Shown here one piece after another: positions 1-13,125 of a stretch of 38,660 nt of DNA (positions within the stretch are counted from its first letter, which is position 1; each line of letters starts with the position of its first letter). The stretch lies in assembly GCA_033557835.1 (NCBI GenBank), contig JAWQRO010000456.1, positions 1-38,660 on the forward strand, written 5' to 3'. Below the pieces are notes generated by a model. That model was not told the DNA's origin. It made no database searches and saw only the letters and a list, made by a program, of their open reading frames with translations. The stretch is from Helochares maculicollis (taxonomy: Eukaryota > Arthropoda > Insecta > Coleoptera > Hydrophilidae). Both the position numbers and the translations under genes were made by a program.

Positions 1-2140
1 TTTTGAGATTGAAAATAAATATAGTAAATTCTTTTTAAGCGAATGTTGGTCTTGCCTCCCATTCGTCAATTTATTTGTGAAATAAATTTGTCATCACCGC
101 ATTCAAGGATCTTTAATTCGGATACAAAGAATCCATGCAACTCAACCCACTCGTATTGATAGTATTATTAACTAGACCAGTTTTACTGGTTAAACCTAAA
201 TAAAGAACCGGAAGATACAACAGTTGGTTAGAACATTTTAATAGGTCTTGCCGATTGTACCTCGACGAATCTAAGCTAAAAAATAAAGATAGATCCGATT
301 TACTATATATTGACATATTTTGTTTCTATCATGATATATTTATAAACAAAGTCATCAAAAAATGTGCTAGTTTAACCAACCTTTCCGTCATAGTGCTCAT
401 TTAAAGATGTAATTTAAAAGTTTTTCTTTGTACAACTATATATAAAGAATATACTGTTATTAGGCGTTCAAGCAGTTGCTTATTTTAGAGTCTCTTCTTA
501 CTTCTATAAGAACGAAAAGGAAATATCTATAGTGAAGATTATATCGAATAATAGGTACAGATTCAACAGGCGTCTCTATACAATTGTGGTAAATGAAATG
601 GTGAGGGGGGAACAAAAATTTTAAATACCTGATGAGAAAAAATACTCATGAAAAAAATTGAGATTTCTTCTACTTTTCTGAATAGCAAACTAGTGTTTTG
701 CTCTGTATGGTGTGTACACGTACCTTAGAAATAACAAGATCGATAGTTAGACTTTTTTTCGTGGCAACTGAGTCACGTGTTTTACACTATTTTTAATACA
801 TATTTTGGTATCGTTAATTTAAGCTTGATAAATTGAAAAAACTTCTTAAGTTTTAAATGGTAGTATACAGTAGTCGATTTTTAAACTTAATCGTATGGAA
901 TTCAATGAGAGAGACAATTAATTAATTTTGCTTATTAAATTTTTGATTAAATATTTACTTGAATTGGTTGTTAGAGTTCCAGTTTGTTAAGTCCAAATAA
1001 AAAATGGTATACTAGAAGTCCAAGTATTATAATTTTGCTTGCTTTACAGCGTTTATCGTGTAAGTTTCATTAGTTGTGCTAATATCACAGGCTACTTGAC
1101 ATAAAAATATCATAATCGTACAGTTTGATCTTAAATCAATTTATAACGCTCAAAGATACAAACGCTAGATATCTTTCGCGCACTAAGAGAGTTTCGTTTA
1201 CAAACAGTAAGATTTTAGCCTAGAGGGCGGTAGAATTTCCTCGCTTTAAAGTACAAACATCAATAATTGTCTGAAAATCACTATAAGAAATGAGTATATC
1301 TATTGAAGAAAGCTGACAGTTTGTTGGAAAATATAAAGCAACATCTGTAAGACGCATATTAATGAGCAATTAAATTTGTTTTAAACGGCGGAACTACATT
1401 GGGTATAAGAAGATTAATCTCGATTAAATAGAAAATGATTTTTCTTTTTAGAAAAGATGACACAAGATACATGTGGAAGTATTGGGCTTGAATAATCCAG
1501 ATGATAAACTAAGAATCATCTTTTAGCATTTGAGGTTGTGTGACCCAATGGTATCTACAACCCAATATTTGTACCTACTCCCAGAACATTTTGTGCGGGT
1601 AATAATGTTACTGAGCGCTGCCCCGAGCGAAGCGAGGCATAGCTTTTCGTTTATTATTGTGAGAATATAACACTTGCAGATGTTAAATCGACCTAACGAC
1701 GCAGTGTTTGGAAAATCTATTAAATATCCTTGCGCACATTAATAAATCAAAGCGTTTTATGATTATGATTACAAAGAAATGTTCATGCCATTCCACACAA
1801 AAATTATTCATTTGCTATAAGTATGCATGTATGTATGTATATTAATTGTAATTACAGCGTGTAAAAGATTTATAACACCACAGCTCTGTAATATTGGCAC
1901 ATGTATGTACAAATGACTGTTTAATAACGGGTTCGGTCTATTACTTGGAAAATAATGTGCTTTATAGGCGTATTTAAGTACATCTGCCGTAAAAATACGT
2001 TTTGATATCATTAAAAACACAGCAGATACCTTGATAACGCTCTTGCTCACGAAAAGATGGATATCGCTTATATTTACAACTTTCCAGGTTCTCTATTAGC
2101 TCTGCGGTACGCTGATGGCACGCCGTCCCCTTTACATATT
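1..2140. other. AT-rich DNA, no gene recognised
   Basis: I see no conserved protein motif, RNA gene or transposon end here. Open frames are all under about 80 codons and read as chance. A small hyphenated inverted motif, CGAGCGAAGCGAGG, lies at 1624-1637 in a slightly GC-richer spot. A short GTAT microsatellite lies at 1821-1840 and is listed separately. Confidence 0.6.
1821..1840. repeat. (GTAT)n microsatellite, imperfect
   Basis: About five GTAT units with one GCAT variant. It runs on into ATTAATTG with no further repeat structure. Confidence 0.85.
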
Positions 2141-2570
2141 ATTATTGAACACACCTAATGAATATTTTTAATTTGAAAATAATTGCAGATGCGAAATTTA
2201 TTTAATTTTTATTATTACTGTGTACATGTCGCAAATAATTTGTTTTAAAATTAGCGTTGCCATTTTTAATGCACAATCAGTATGCATCGATAAAATCTAC
2301 TTAAATGACATTCGGAATAATAACAATTATGCTCAAATAGCATGTTTCCGAACGGCACATATAATATAAATGTTAAAATTGTCACATAAATTATTCACAT
2401 TAGCGATTTTTTGCGCACAGCTGTAATCAATACAATGTTATGACATCGAAACCGTGTATATCCCAGATACATGTACGCATAAAATATAATAAATATCAAT
2501 TATTAAATTGTAATTTTCAATAATTAAACCACAAACAGTTGTTAAATATTAAATGACATATTTAGCAAAT
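2141..2570. other. Very AT-rich block with many homeodomain-type cores
   Basis: A dense run of ATTA, TAAT, TTTATT and ATAAAT cores with few G or C bases, ending abruptly at the G-run cluster at 2577. Such cores are bound by homeodomain and Caudal-type factors, but they are also expected by chance in AT-rich DNA. A role as a conserved non-coding element is only a guess; nothing here looks coding. Confidence 0.2.
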
Positions 2571-2576
2571 ATTTGA

Positions 2577-2631
2577 GGGGATAAATGGTGGGTGGTTGTG
2601 GGTTCCGGGCGGTGATGCTCCTAGGGAGGGG
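2577..2631 (+). other. G-run cluster, possible G-quadruplex former
   Basis: Runs of three or four G begin at 2577, 2590, 2600, 2607, 2624 and 2628 on the + strand. The first four runs have loops of 9, 7 and 4 bases. This is sharply unlike the AT-rich DNA on the left. The loops are somewhat long for a strict quadruplex rule, so this is a candidate only. Confidence 0.4.
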
Positions 2632-2639
2632 AGTTATCT

Positions 2640-4970
2640 GCCGTTGCGACGTAATATTTTTAGATAAACACGGCTATAATTACCAATTATAAATTTCAAT
2701 TTCTGGCAATATTTAGAGAGAAAATATATGGGATCGCAGACGACGGTGCAGGATTCTTATTCACTAAACAAACGATCCGCGTTTTATCCAGGATGTTCTC
2801 GAAATTTTCACGGCGGAACGTTTCTTTCATGCAGCAATGTAAACGTTTAGTATGAACGCTGTATACTTTTGCATTTTACTGTAGTAACAAGAGTTGTATT
2901 GTAAATATATAGTTTGTTCTAGATAAGAGCTGTTAGGTTTTTTAGACATTCTATCATTATTAATTTTTTGACGTGATATTTCCAGGTTACCTCAATGAAT
3001 TTTCCAACCAAAGAAATCTATAAAACCAAATATATATGCCTACAAGTGAATTTAGAAATATTTCTTCAAGTGCAATTAAATTTGACCTCCCAATAGGAGT
3101 AGTATAAATTATGAACAAATAAAAGTTCCATGAAAACCGTTCCATGGGTGCGCAAACACGATAAAAGCAAACAGCATAAGCTTTCTGTTTTTTCCAGATA
3201 AACCAGCTTTTATGATTTAATTAAAAGTAGATACCTACTACAGTTAATAAACCATATATTAAATGAACCTAACGCAATTGTAGAAGTAATGCAGGTATCG
3301 ATTGCACAGCGATAATTTACATTTGATTTATGTAGAAACTTTGAAAAACCAAACGCCGCCTCTTATCAGATTACCTTTTCCATAAATCCCAATACCTAGA
3401 AGGGCAATAAGTTAGAAAACTTGGTAGGTAGCATAAATTTCGATTAGATAATTGCAATACGTTCCTTTGTTCTCGCCTCAAGTGAGGAGAAATCTTATAC
3501 ATTACATCAAGATTTTGAGTAGGATTGGTCAGTTGCGAAATTCGCTTAATCATTGGTTGGGTCGGGCGGGCGTTTGCGAAACGTTATTTTGAGCCGGTTG
3601 GTAGAGTCCTTTTACACACTCGGTATTCTTAATTAATTTTAAAAGTTAACAAAGCTTTGGCGCCCGCAGTAACTCTTGAAGACGGGTAAATTGCATGACG
3701 TTTTCAACCCTACCTGCTTTGTGATTATTAATTAAAATTTCAATTTTTGTTTGGTGAATTTGCAATACCCCGGGGATAATAAAAAATACGCTTTAGGGAC
3801 TTCAAATGCAGACATGTATACTGTGTTCTTAGACTGCAGGTCTTCTTGTTTCTCTCTAGTTCTCCGTGTATTGCCTATGTTGGGTTGTTGGCGATCAGAA
3901 ATTATCTTCCTGTCTTTTCATGTGGCAATTTTGCGGTTGTTAAAGATTGAAAAATTGCATTGAATAGACATTGATCACTAAAAATGACGAAATGAAGGTG
4001 CTGCCATTTCATGTACGAGCTCTGTTATGCCACCGATGCTTTACCTCAGACTAACTTTTTAATGTATCATCAAGTCGTACTTTCAGTTTTGAATTACTTA
4101 GTGGCAACATTGAAGTTTAAACAACTTGCCCGTCAATCAATACAGGGAATTCAATGTAGGGTATGCTAAATACAGTGGTTAGCAACTATATAACCCACCC
4201 CCAGTCGTTAGCAAACAATTACTTTGGCCAAGGGAAGTTTCGAATTCACTGCAATCTAGCCAAGAATGGAACAGATGTGTCCCGTGACAAAGAGTTTTCT
4301 TTGGTGGGTCTTCAACTTTCAACTCTCTCTCAATACACTTGGCGTGTTCATCCTGTTTTCAATTTACAGACAGAGACGAAGTTTCCCTCTCTTGTTTGTT
4401 TTTGTATGGAAAAGGCTGTGGGCGAGAGAATGGAAATGGAGTGATATCCAAAGACTTACTTAAAACTAAGTTCTGAACTGATGACCTTTAATCTAAGTTT
4501 GTTGGTTTCGTTCTTTTGTCATCCACTGTTCAGGAAGAAGCTCCATATGAAATGAGGAGAGTGCAACTTCCAAACTTTCCTAGTTCCAAACGAGCCTACA
4601 CATTCACAACGTTCAATACGAGCATCCTTTTCCAACGTTCGAGTAGTTCGCTTGTACGTACCTTACCAGTTAGTTTCATGCAAACTCCTTAAAATCAATG
4701 CCTATTTATTTGTTCTAAAATAAAATTATTTAATGCAAACTCGTCTCACCAAGTACAAAATGACACTCTCTTGAAGCTTGCTATTTTTCTTGCGAAAAAT
4801 TTGACGTGACGTCTCTATACATTAATTTAATACTGAAATGAATAAAGGGACTAAAGATCTCTCCTAAAATAACTGTTGATTATCGCGTATTGTTTGCGAA
4901 TCAATTAATAGAACATTTTTGACTAGACAACTAATTAGTACATTATCAACGTATGTAAAACAAAGATTCC
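2640..4970. other. No gene recognised
   Basis: Mostly AT-rich. A slightly GC-richer patch lies near 3550-3690. An open frame of 93 codons at 4163-4444 (+) and one of 70 codons at 3751-3963 (+) show no recognisable domain, and I treat them as chance. Confidence 0.55.
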
Positions 4971-5050
4971 TGACTGACTGACCGACTCACTAACTGATCG
5001 ACCGACTGACCGACTGATTGCCTGACTAGCGGACTGATTGATTGACTGAT
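4971..5050. repeat. Degenerate (TGAC)n / (TGAT)n microsatellite
   Basis: Eighty bases built almost entirely from TGAC, CGAC and TGAT tetranucleotides. Read on the minus strand in one frame it gives a Ser/Gln/Arg-rich pseudo-peptide, which is a by-product of the repeat and not a gene. It abuts the dispersed repeat at 5051, and that arrangement recurs at 23.7 kb. Confidence 0.9.
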
Positions 5051-5700
5051 GCATCAACGCCCAGTCCAAAACCGCTAAAGCGAAGACGGTGAAATTTCTT
5101 AAACACATTTCTGTGAGGATGACATTTCTGAAATTTCGTGAAAATAGAGGTAAATGTGTTTTTAACGAGTCATATCTCAAAAACTAAGAATGCTACAGAC
5201 ATAAACATTTTACTTTTAGGACTTTCGTTCAAAACTAAGAGACCCGTCTTTAGCCGTTTTTTAACATTTTAATTTTGGAAAGGGTAGATTAGATGTAGGG
5301 TTAAAATTTCTTCTGCTCTTCAGACACGTATATCTCAAGAACCGATGATACTATCGATGAGAACCCAGTTATGATTGTACTCCCATGAAAGCTTATAAAT
5401 AAGCGATACCCCGTTTTACGAAAATTCACCTCATAATTGCATGACGGCTGGTGTAATGGAGGTATCAGTATGTCAAATACCGCTTATGCTATAGGCGAGA
5501 AAATTGAGATTAAGATTCTTCTTTCAAATTAAAAAAAAATCGCGTTTCGCCGTGTTTTAATAATTTTATTTTAAAAGGGGTTAAGGGGTGATAATTGATT
5601 TTTGTGCCCATATTTTACAAGCCACTGTTTGTGGTACCGAAAATTTTATTATGCGGGTACTTCTTTAGAATTAATTCTTTCTTTTTCGATTATTTAATTC
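5051..5700 (+). repeat. Microsatellite-headed repeat with ~150-bp internal units (M1)
   Basis: Immediately after the tetranucleotide tract comes AAACCGCTAAAG followed by GGTGAAATTTC (5068-5097). The body then repeats itself. ATATCTCAA at 5172 recurs at 5330 (offset 158). A GCCGTTTTTTAACATTTT block at 5253 has a weaker relative at about 5411 (offset 158) and another at 5549 (offset 296, about two units), followed each time by an A/G-rich AAGGGT-type stretch. I read this as about three diverged units. Repeats with this microsatellite-then-body layout are common in insect genomes; that is recalled, not searched. The right boundary is approximate. Confidence 0.5.
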
Positions 5701-8700
5701 ACGGGGTATAAAAAAGTGCTTTATAGAAATAGCGATATTATCCAAAAGGTTGTTGCTACAAGTGACAAAATTAATAATTTTTCTACAAAAAGTAATGAAT
5801 AACGAAATCGACTGCCTTTTCATTCCTCATAAATGCAAGGAGATGAAAAGATATCATTACAACTGTCTGTTTATTTGCCAAATTAATTTTGCTTATCAAG
5901 CTTTGAATATTATCAAATCTTATAAAAAGTTAATGTGAATGCAGCTAAAGCAAGCAAGGGCTTTATTTAGCGTCGTCTGTTCAACAAAATATAAGGTTAT
6001 AGAGTCTGTCTTTCGAAGACATGACTTTTTCAAAAAGTCCAAAGTAAGTAGAACTAGATTTAATAATTTGTAACGATAATGTTTTGTGTGTCTTGAACTC
6101 TTAAATGCATTAGCAATTCCTGTTTTTTGCTGATACACTATTAACACTAGTCATATCATAGATGTGATAAAAATATCGAAAAATCATGCAAGCAAAGCTG
6201 CTGGTAATATTTATTTAAAAAATGCGACTTGACAATATTGCACAGATATCAATTTAAAATTATGCTCCTTTATATCCTGATTAAATCGAAATCCATAATT
6301 GATCTGCGCGGGCCTCGACGGAAAGATTTGCTTCAGCATCCTTACAACTCTAGACAGCTAAGCTTTAAGTACAGGAAAGGGACTTTCCGTTTCCCATGGT
6401 ACCGAGGATTCTAATGAAACTTTTACTGTAATGACGAGCTCATAATTTGATTGAACCCTATTGATCACGGACCGTGTAATCTGTTTTGTTCTATAGAGAA
6501 AATGAAGCTCCATAATTCACCTATAGCGTTTCTGAATAAAAGCAAAACGAACAAAAATGGGCAATACGGGCTACGACGTTGATGTTTTTCAATGTAACAC
6601 CACTTGATTAATGTCCATCTGACGCGTTCTTAATTAAAACTAGACGTAACCAAATGGTCCTGGCAGGAGAATGGGCGGCAGATGTATTTAAATCTAATAA
6701 TCAATATCATACTTATTTGGGTACGTTGACTATATATCATTTTATAAAAATGTGAAGGGGCGGGTTGCTTCGGAACATTAGAGGTGTTTTTGTGCACGTA
6801 TATTATTACGTCATTGCCTTGTGAGGTTCATGGTCTTGAGAAATCTCCTCGGAATGATACTCTCTTGAATTACTTGTTTAATTACTGGGATGGGGTATCT
6901 GAGGTTAATTAATTGTGTTTTATATTATAGTATCTCTGGCTTGCTTTAGGTTTTGTTTTTGACTTTTGACTTCCTTGCGTTAAATCATAGTTTTTTAATT
7001 AGTGCAATCAACTTTGTCTGAAATAACGTAAAGAATTACTTCTTAATGATTTTGCCAAAACCTTTGTGGTGGACGTGATGTGCAAACCTGCTTGCCTAAC
7101 TAAAATAGAGTGAAGCTATACGAACATGCTTTGGAAACATTTACAAGACGCGCAAATATGACGATTAAAAATGGCAGCATATCTCAGAGAAAAAATGTGT
7201 ATGAAAATTAGCATTACATCTACTAAATTATCACCATAAGTGTAGAATTTTAAGATACAGTATCTTCGGATTAAGTGAATTGTCCCAAAATTAACGAATT
7301 TTGCGAAGAGGATGGAGTGATTTCACTAAGGATTGCCTGCGATAAAATTTGAACGCCTAAGATAAAACACTAAGCAAATAATTATCAAGTTTTTCTTCAA
7401 ATATGCTTTTTCGATTGCACTTAAATGACCATTAATTCGGAGAACATTACAGTTCAGGCGCTTTACTTTAGTTTCGTATGACTTTAGATTTTACTCGACT
7501 CGTGGGTGATTGTGCCGAGCTTTCGACAAAAGTTTCACTTGCCGCAGGTCAAAATAATGGTTTCCTCAAACAGTTGCATATCGCCTGACAAACCAAGTGT
7601 TTTTGTAGGAGTTTCAACGATGTAGAAATTTAGACCTCGTGTTTAAGGTTTTGAAGTTTCATTATTCATTAGCGCGTAAAAACTCGGTTCAAAAACTTGT
7701 GATAGAGATTCCTAGTATAGGTTTTAACTGATAAAATCATCTTATCACGGCGATGGGAAACTTGTTTTTAGTTTGAATGTTTTCGATTCTTGCTTCGCTG
7801 TGTGCACAAACAACTTAGATCGAAACATTTTTATTGGTGCCCTATGTCTTCGCATCCATTTCGGAAAGGGTTTTCCTTCCAGTTAATGATTATATTTTCA
7901 ATCGAGTTTTCGAATTCATTCTGAGCGCACACAGTAGTTCTTCTTTTTCTTCTGACAATATATTTGAATTTATATGAACCTATGGTGCAGTCTTTCCTAT
8001 ATACCCCCTTGACCATTAGGTTTCTTTTTACAGGGATATTTGAAGTCAAAGGTCTATGTTAACACACCCACATCCACCTATGCTATACTGGTAGAAATTC
8101 AACGCTACATCAACAAAATTTACTCACATTTGTGTAAATTGATCGTGCAAAATTTTGGCAAAAGAATGTGTATGTGCCAACAAACCCTCAGAGGCCATTT
8201 ACCAGATTATTCTATAAATAGCCGTATTTTGGGAACTTTATAATTCAATAAAAAAAACTAAGAAGCCACAGACTAAAAATTCTGTGTTCTATGTAAATCT
8301 TGTGCTGACTTTGGGTGCCTCTAGTATATTTTGTATATTTTTCTTTCTTAAAATGCCCTCCAATCTATACAATTATTCGCTCTTAATTCTGTCATGCACA
8401 TCCCTTGCATGTTGGTCTCGTACCATACTTTGAATTATTTCAAGAGCATCCTTTATTCTTGTTCGTTCATCGTGTATTATCCCTCATGGCTTTTTTTCTA
8501 TCGACACTTTACTTCTTCGGTAGAGAAGTATCTAGAAGATCGGCAAGGGCGATTTAGAAATACCAGGATGCCCGAGAGGTACCATCACCCACATTCAAAA
8601 TGAGTATTTTTACCTTGATTGCAATTCCGCCGCTGTCTGTGACGAGCCTATATCTTATGGTTCCGAAGTGACCAACACCAAACCCTAAAGATGCGACCTA

Positions 8701-9479
8701 AACATAGTGTTCAGAGATGAGTAAGTCAATACTGTCCAGCCTGCCACGATCTTAGGACTTAAAACTGTGTTTTCTATTTAATTTAAATCATACGTTAACT
8801 GTAGGACAATCCTTAAATATGAAATTCGGTTGTAACCGGCCCTATGAAGTTTACAAAAAGTTATCAAAATTTACCAGAGACAGTCAGACAAACAAACAGA
8901 CACCAAACCATTTTTTCGTTATGAAAAACAAATCTCGTTATTTTATTATATTACGAAAAAGCAAGTACATAAACACACACGAATTATTTAGAGCGGATTT
9001 TTCTCATTTTCATTTCCCTCTGCTGATACGTCCGCAAGGATGACTTTTAAATAAAATTTACGTTCGCCGTATTTTCCCGAATGATAATGATTATGCTCGG
9101 TTATCATCCTCAAACAGAAACAACATGCAAAACTCGTTCTATCAAAGTCCGCAATAAACGTCAGTTACAAGGAACGAAATTTGATTTGGCCGGAAAATTC
9201 TGTTTGCGGCGTTATTAGAGAAAAGCCACATATATGCATGGTGGTTCTAAGGGGCGCCGCGAGAGAATTGATAATAACATTACGAGAATTTTAATCCAGT
9301 GAAAGCATACGCAGAACCTAAATAATACATAAATATCCTACATTATGAGAATTAAAATCTGTAACTCCTCGGGGGAGAACATTGAAAAAGAACCGTCCCA
9401 AAAATGTTTTTAATTAGATGAAAATAAATATACTGTTAGGCCCTTATGGTGCGGCGACGGGGGAAAGCAAATAATGTTA
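5701..9479. other. No gene recognised
   Basis: AT-rich throughout. The best open frames are 60-75 codons long, including 7831-8049 (-), which is basic and lysine/arginine-rich, and 8394-8603 (+). None shows a domain I know. A mildly GC-richer stretch lies at about 6550-6800. I saw no transposon ends. Confidence 0.55.
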
Positions 9480-9960
9480 AAATCTGAAACGTAAAATTTA
9501 ATTACAAAATAAATTATTAACATTACCTATGCATTATATTTTTTAAAATATCTTTGTGCATGTTTATGTTACATGACAAAAATATTACACATAAACTAAT
9601 AGGGAATTTAGTAAACATCGGCCATAAATATCAGTCTATTGTCTACTCATATTTCATATCACACATACACAACATCAGTTCAATAATTAAAATCCCTAGG
9701 TAATTAATATAATCGCATTATTTTCCATAAATTATGCACAGTATTGGCTAACAAAAATCAGCAATAAATGTGCACGAACTCGCATGCAAAACTGCACCCG
9801 AGCCGGCTCAATTTTAAAAATAAATAAATAAATAAAATTAAATTGCATTATATATGCAATTATTTTTGTTTTTATGGGGGCAGATAACGGTTTTTGTATT
9901 GTTATAAATAATTAATATTAACGAGCAATTCGTTTAGATATTGTCGTTACTGGCTGTGTG
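9480..9960. other. Very AT-rich block with TAAA repeat and inverted repeat
   Basis: Dense TTTATG, ATTA and ATAAAT cores, an imperfect TAAA microsatellite at 9816-9837, and directly after it an inverted repeat (AATTGCAT, five-base spacer, ATGCAATT) at 9841-9861. It resembles the 2141-2570 block in texture. A regulatory role is possible, but composition alone cannot show it. Confidence 0.25.
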
Positions 9961-12900
9961 CCCAAGCTTCATGCACCCAATGCATTACATCTTACGCCAA
10001 GAGATATCTACACTTATACTGCCTGGTTTCCACCCACCCTTGCGCTCGTGGCATAATTATTATGCAACACGCAGTATATCTTGCAAGTAGGACGTAAATG
10101 TAATACCTCAGGGCTACCAACCACTGATTAGACTACGATAGATTGTTCCCAAACGAATAATAATCTAGAGACTCTGCTCTCTCTGGGAGATACTTTACTT
10201 GATCAATAAAATATTCGTGTGGCATTTTTAGTCTTTTCTTTATAAAAAAGTGCTGTGCGAGGGAAAGCGATTAAATTACATGGAATCAAAAATTTTAAAT
10301 TGACACCCTTAGGAAAATATTGAGTGGGAATTCTTTATTTCTATTGCATGTAAGCCGTCATGTCTGACTCGTGGATAGGCACTTTTGTTTAGTTTCCTAA
10401 TTTAATTATATAATAATTGGGACTCGTTGAATGCAAAACGGCGACAAATTTACCAATATGATTTTTTTGCAGAAATTGTTTATTAATAAATCAAATTGTA
10501 GTGAAAATTGATGCCTACTGTTATTAAGAAGATTGAGGATTTTTATTGTGGTGATGCTTTCACAATTGTTGCACTTGTTGAAATCTAAAATTCGGGATTG
10601 AGTGTCTAAATTTTGTTAGAAAAATGACTAACTCCGAAACCAAACAATCCTGATCATTTAGTGGGGCTATTTTTAGCAGCCCACGTACATAGGTTTTAGT
10701 CTCCAAAACAATATGCGCAAACATGTTGAAGTGGTCAAAATAAATCGCACATTTATATGGTTTAAAAATCGCCATTTGGCCGAGCAAACAAAAAAAAGGA
10801 ACTAAAACAAAGTTAGTTATGCTCATCACCAAAAATACCAATACAGGCGCCGAACCAATCCTAACTGACATGGAACAAACGCAACGTTAACATTAGCACC
10901 ACACAAAATGAATACGAAATGTCACATCCAACGCTGAACATATTTCGAAATTTATAACTTCGTCGTCGAAAATTTATTCGACTGCAGCGTGTACAAATGA
11001 CGTTACTTTCCGTTGTTCGGGGGCAGAGCCCTGGCATAGCGTGGCGTTGTGCAGCGCAGTGGGGCCGCGTGCGTTCCGCAGAGCGAATATGGCGGCAGTT
11101 GATAAATAATTCTAGTTAAAAGTCTAGGAGTTCTGTCGTATATTAAAGTAGGTGCGCCTCAGAATAAATCCATTTTTACATGTCCGAAGCACGCCCGCAA
11201 TTTCGCACAGAGCGCCCGCTGCTGTTTGATTTGCGATGCGAACGAACCACCCTATTGATTTTATTATTAAAAATTAATTCGCGTCAAATACGGATGAAAT
11301 TCTACTATGGAAAGATGGGAACGAACCAGAGACTATATTTTTAATTATAAAGAACCGTCCTAATTTATTATTTTTTTAGTTGCAGGTCTTGTGGTTTGAT
11401 TTTCACTTTAAAATACTTATTGTAATGGGGTGGGCGGAAAGATAAATCTGAGACAAATTAAGTGTGTTCATAATTTAATAGCGCTAGTAAACATTACGTC
11501 AATTTAATCCAGAAGAACTGCTTAGCTTTCCACTGAAAAAACGGGCGGTCTATTAAAGTGTACATAATGGAAAATGTATGTGTCTTAACTTGTATAAAAC
11601 ATTCAAACCGGCACTTTCTCTGTATCGATTGGGTTGAAATTTCAAAGTTTTCCGCGACTGTACCCGAAGTTAATCAATTTCTTTGAATGGGACTGGATTC
11701 TACAGTCTACTAAATAAATAGTAAATAAAATAGACTAAATGCAAGCTCGAGATTTATCATTACTTGTGAGAATTAAAAACAGTTTTCTGCGCTAGAATAT
11801 CTATAATTTACAAAGCACAATTTCAGATGCGCGATCGCAAAGTGTAGATAATTTCATTTATTACCTATCGAATCGATCTGATTTAGAGAAATAAAAATTG
11901 TTTCAACTCAGTTCACTAGAATGAAAATGGTCGATGGAAGTGGCAAATAGAAAATTCGCTCGCTTTATAAACAATGCATCCAAATTTTCTATGGCCGCAC
12001 GCAGAACACTGCTGTTCCACGGGCAATCAATTGAACAAAAATAAAATCAGTAAAAAATGCACGAAATTAACGAAAAAAGAAGACAGCAGCAATAAAACGT
12101 AACAACCTATTGTGCTGTCGAAATAATTAATAACTTTGAAAAATACACAAAATTGTGTACAATTTACGAATCCATTGTCTTCCTGCATAAATTACCATCA
12201 ACACATTATGCATTCAATTTGTGTAGCATTTTATTGGATGTATGTTCGCGCACCAAACAATGAATCATTATCCCTCCGTTTTTTGACATTTTTTCAGCGC
12301 GGTTGCTAATGCACGTACTCGGAGAAGCGAGCGGTACTTGACTTGCAAATAACCCAGGATTCTAGAAAACAAGCTTAATTTGTCACTCTCGGTAGAAACT
12401 TGACCCCCAAGAGCACATCTGTAGAAAACGAAGGCCGAACTGATTTTATTCTCTATATTCCTCTAGATTTCTATCTATTTGGGATTATATTCTGAATTTG
12501 GACCATCATTAGCACTACCAAATCCAGCACCAGAACAATAGAATAGCACGTAATTACTACGTAATATATGTGCGGCTTAACGAGTTTTTTCAAGCACGAA
12601 AAATTACTTCTGTTTTTCTATTCCTGCGGCTTCTGCCGCATTATTTTTATTTTAATTTGACGAAACTAACTATGTACCTGCTACAAATAATGAGGGAAAG
12701 ATGTAGCGCACCGAATTTTATAACTCCAAAACATTTATTCGTGATGACGAAGCACGCGGGATAACTCAAAAATATATTTAAAAAATGGGTAAAAATCTGC
12801 TGTCAAGCCAATTGCGATATACAAAGTGAATCGGAATGCAAAGAAACTATTTCCAGACATTTTATGAAATTGTCCTTAAGGAAGTTGTTTGTAATTCGTA

Positions 12901-13125
12901 AAAGTTTATTTGCTTGAAAGATTTAAAGACGGCTGATAGGTTTCATAGTTGGAGAAAAATGTAAAATTTTGCGAATCAAGGATTCTTACTAAGAAATGAA
13001 TGTGCAACATTTTTTTTATCCCGCTTAAACTGGTCGAATTTCGGCCAACAAAGCAGCATTTGCCAGAATCATTCATTTTTTTGCTTTCATCGAAAATTTT
13101 GTCTTCTTTAAAAAACATAGTCAAC
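9961..13125. other. No gene recognised apart from a GC-richer patch
   Basis: AT-rich DNA. A 103-codon open frame on the minus strand (10560-10871) is rich in Phe, Leu and Val, as expected from T-rich sequence, and matches nothing I recognise. An A-rich stretch with spaced homeodomain-type cores lies at about 12000-12300. The patch at 10990-11260 is listed separately. Confidence 0.5.
10990..11260. promoter_or_regulatory. GC-richer patch with GCCGCCAT (YY1/Pho-type) core
   Basis: This stretch is clearly richer in GC and CpG than its surroundings. It contains ATGGCGGC at 11089-11096, the complement of GCCGCCAT, which is the core bound by YY1 and its fly relative Pleiohomeotic. An ATG in that core opens only a six-codon frame. 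A promoter, enhancer or Polycomb-type element is possible. The call rests on composition and one motif, so confidence is low. Confidence 0.2.

Noticed and set aside
1081..1102. miR-2 family seed TATCACAG
   Set aside because: Only the eight-base seed matches. No complementary 5' arm forms a precursor hairpin upstream.
4935..5180. Minus-strand frame with Ser/Gln repeats
   Set aside because: It is a translation of the TGAC microsatellite and its adjoining repeat.
2141..9960. Hox-cluster origin for the window
   Set aside because: Suggested by homeodomain-type cores and a long gene-free span, but no Hox exon and no mir-10, mir-993 or iab-4 sequence was found. AT-rich DNA gives such cores by chance.
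10560..10871. 103-codon minus-strand open frame as a membrane protein
   Set aside because: Hydrophobic composition follows from base composition; no family recognised.
12830..12860. Left terminal repeat of mariner A
   Set aside because: I looked at the distance predicted from copy D and also near 13860-13890 for the right end. No convincing inverted pair, so the ends are left undefined.
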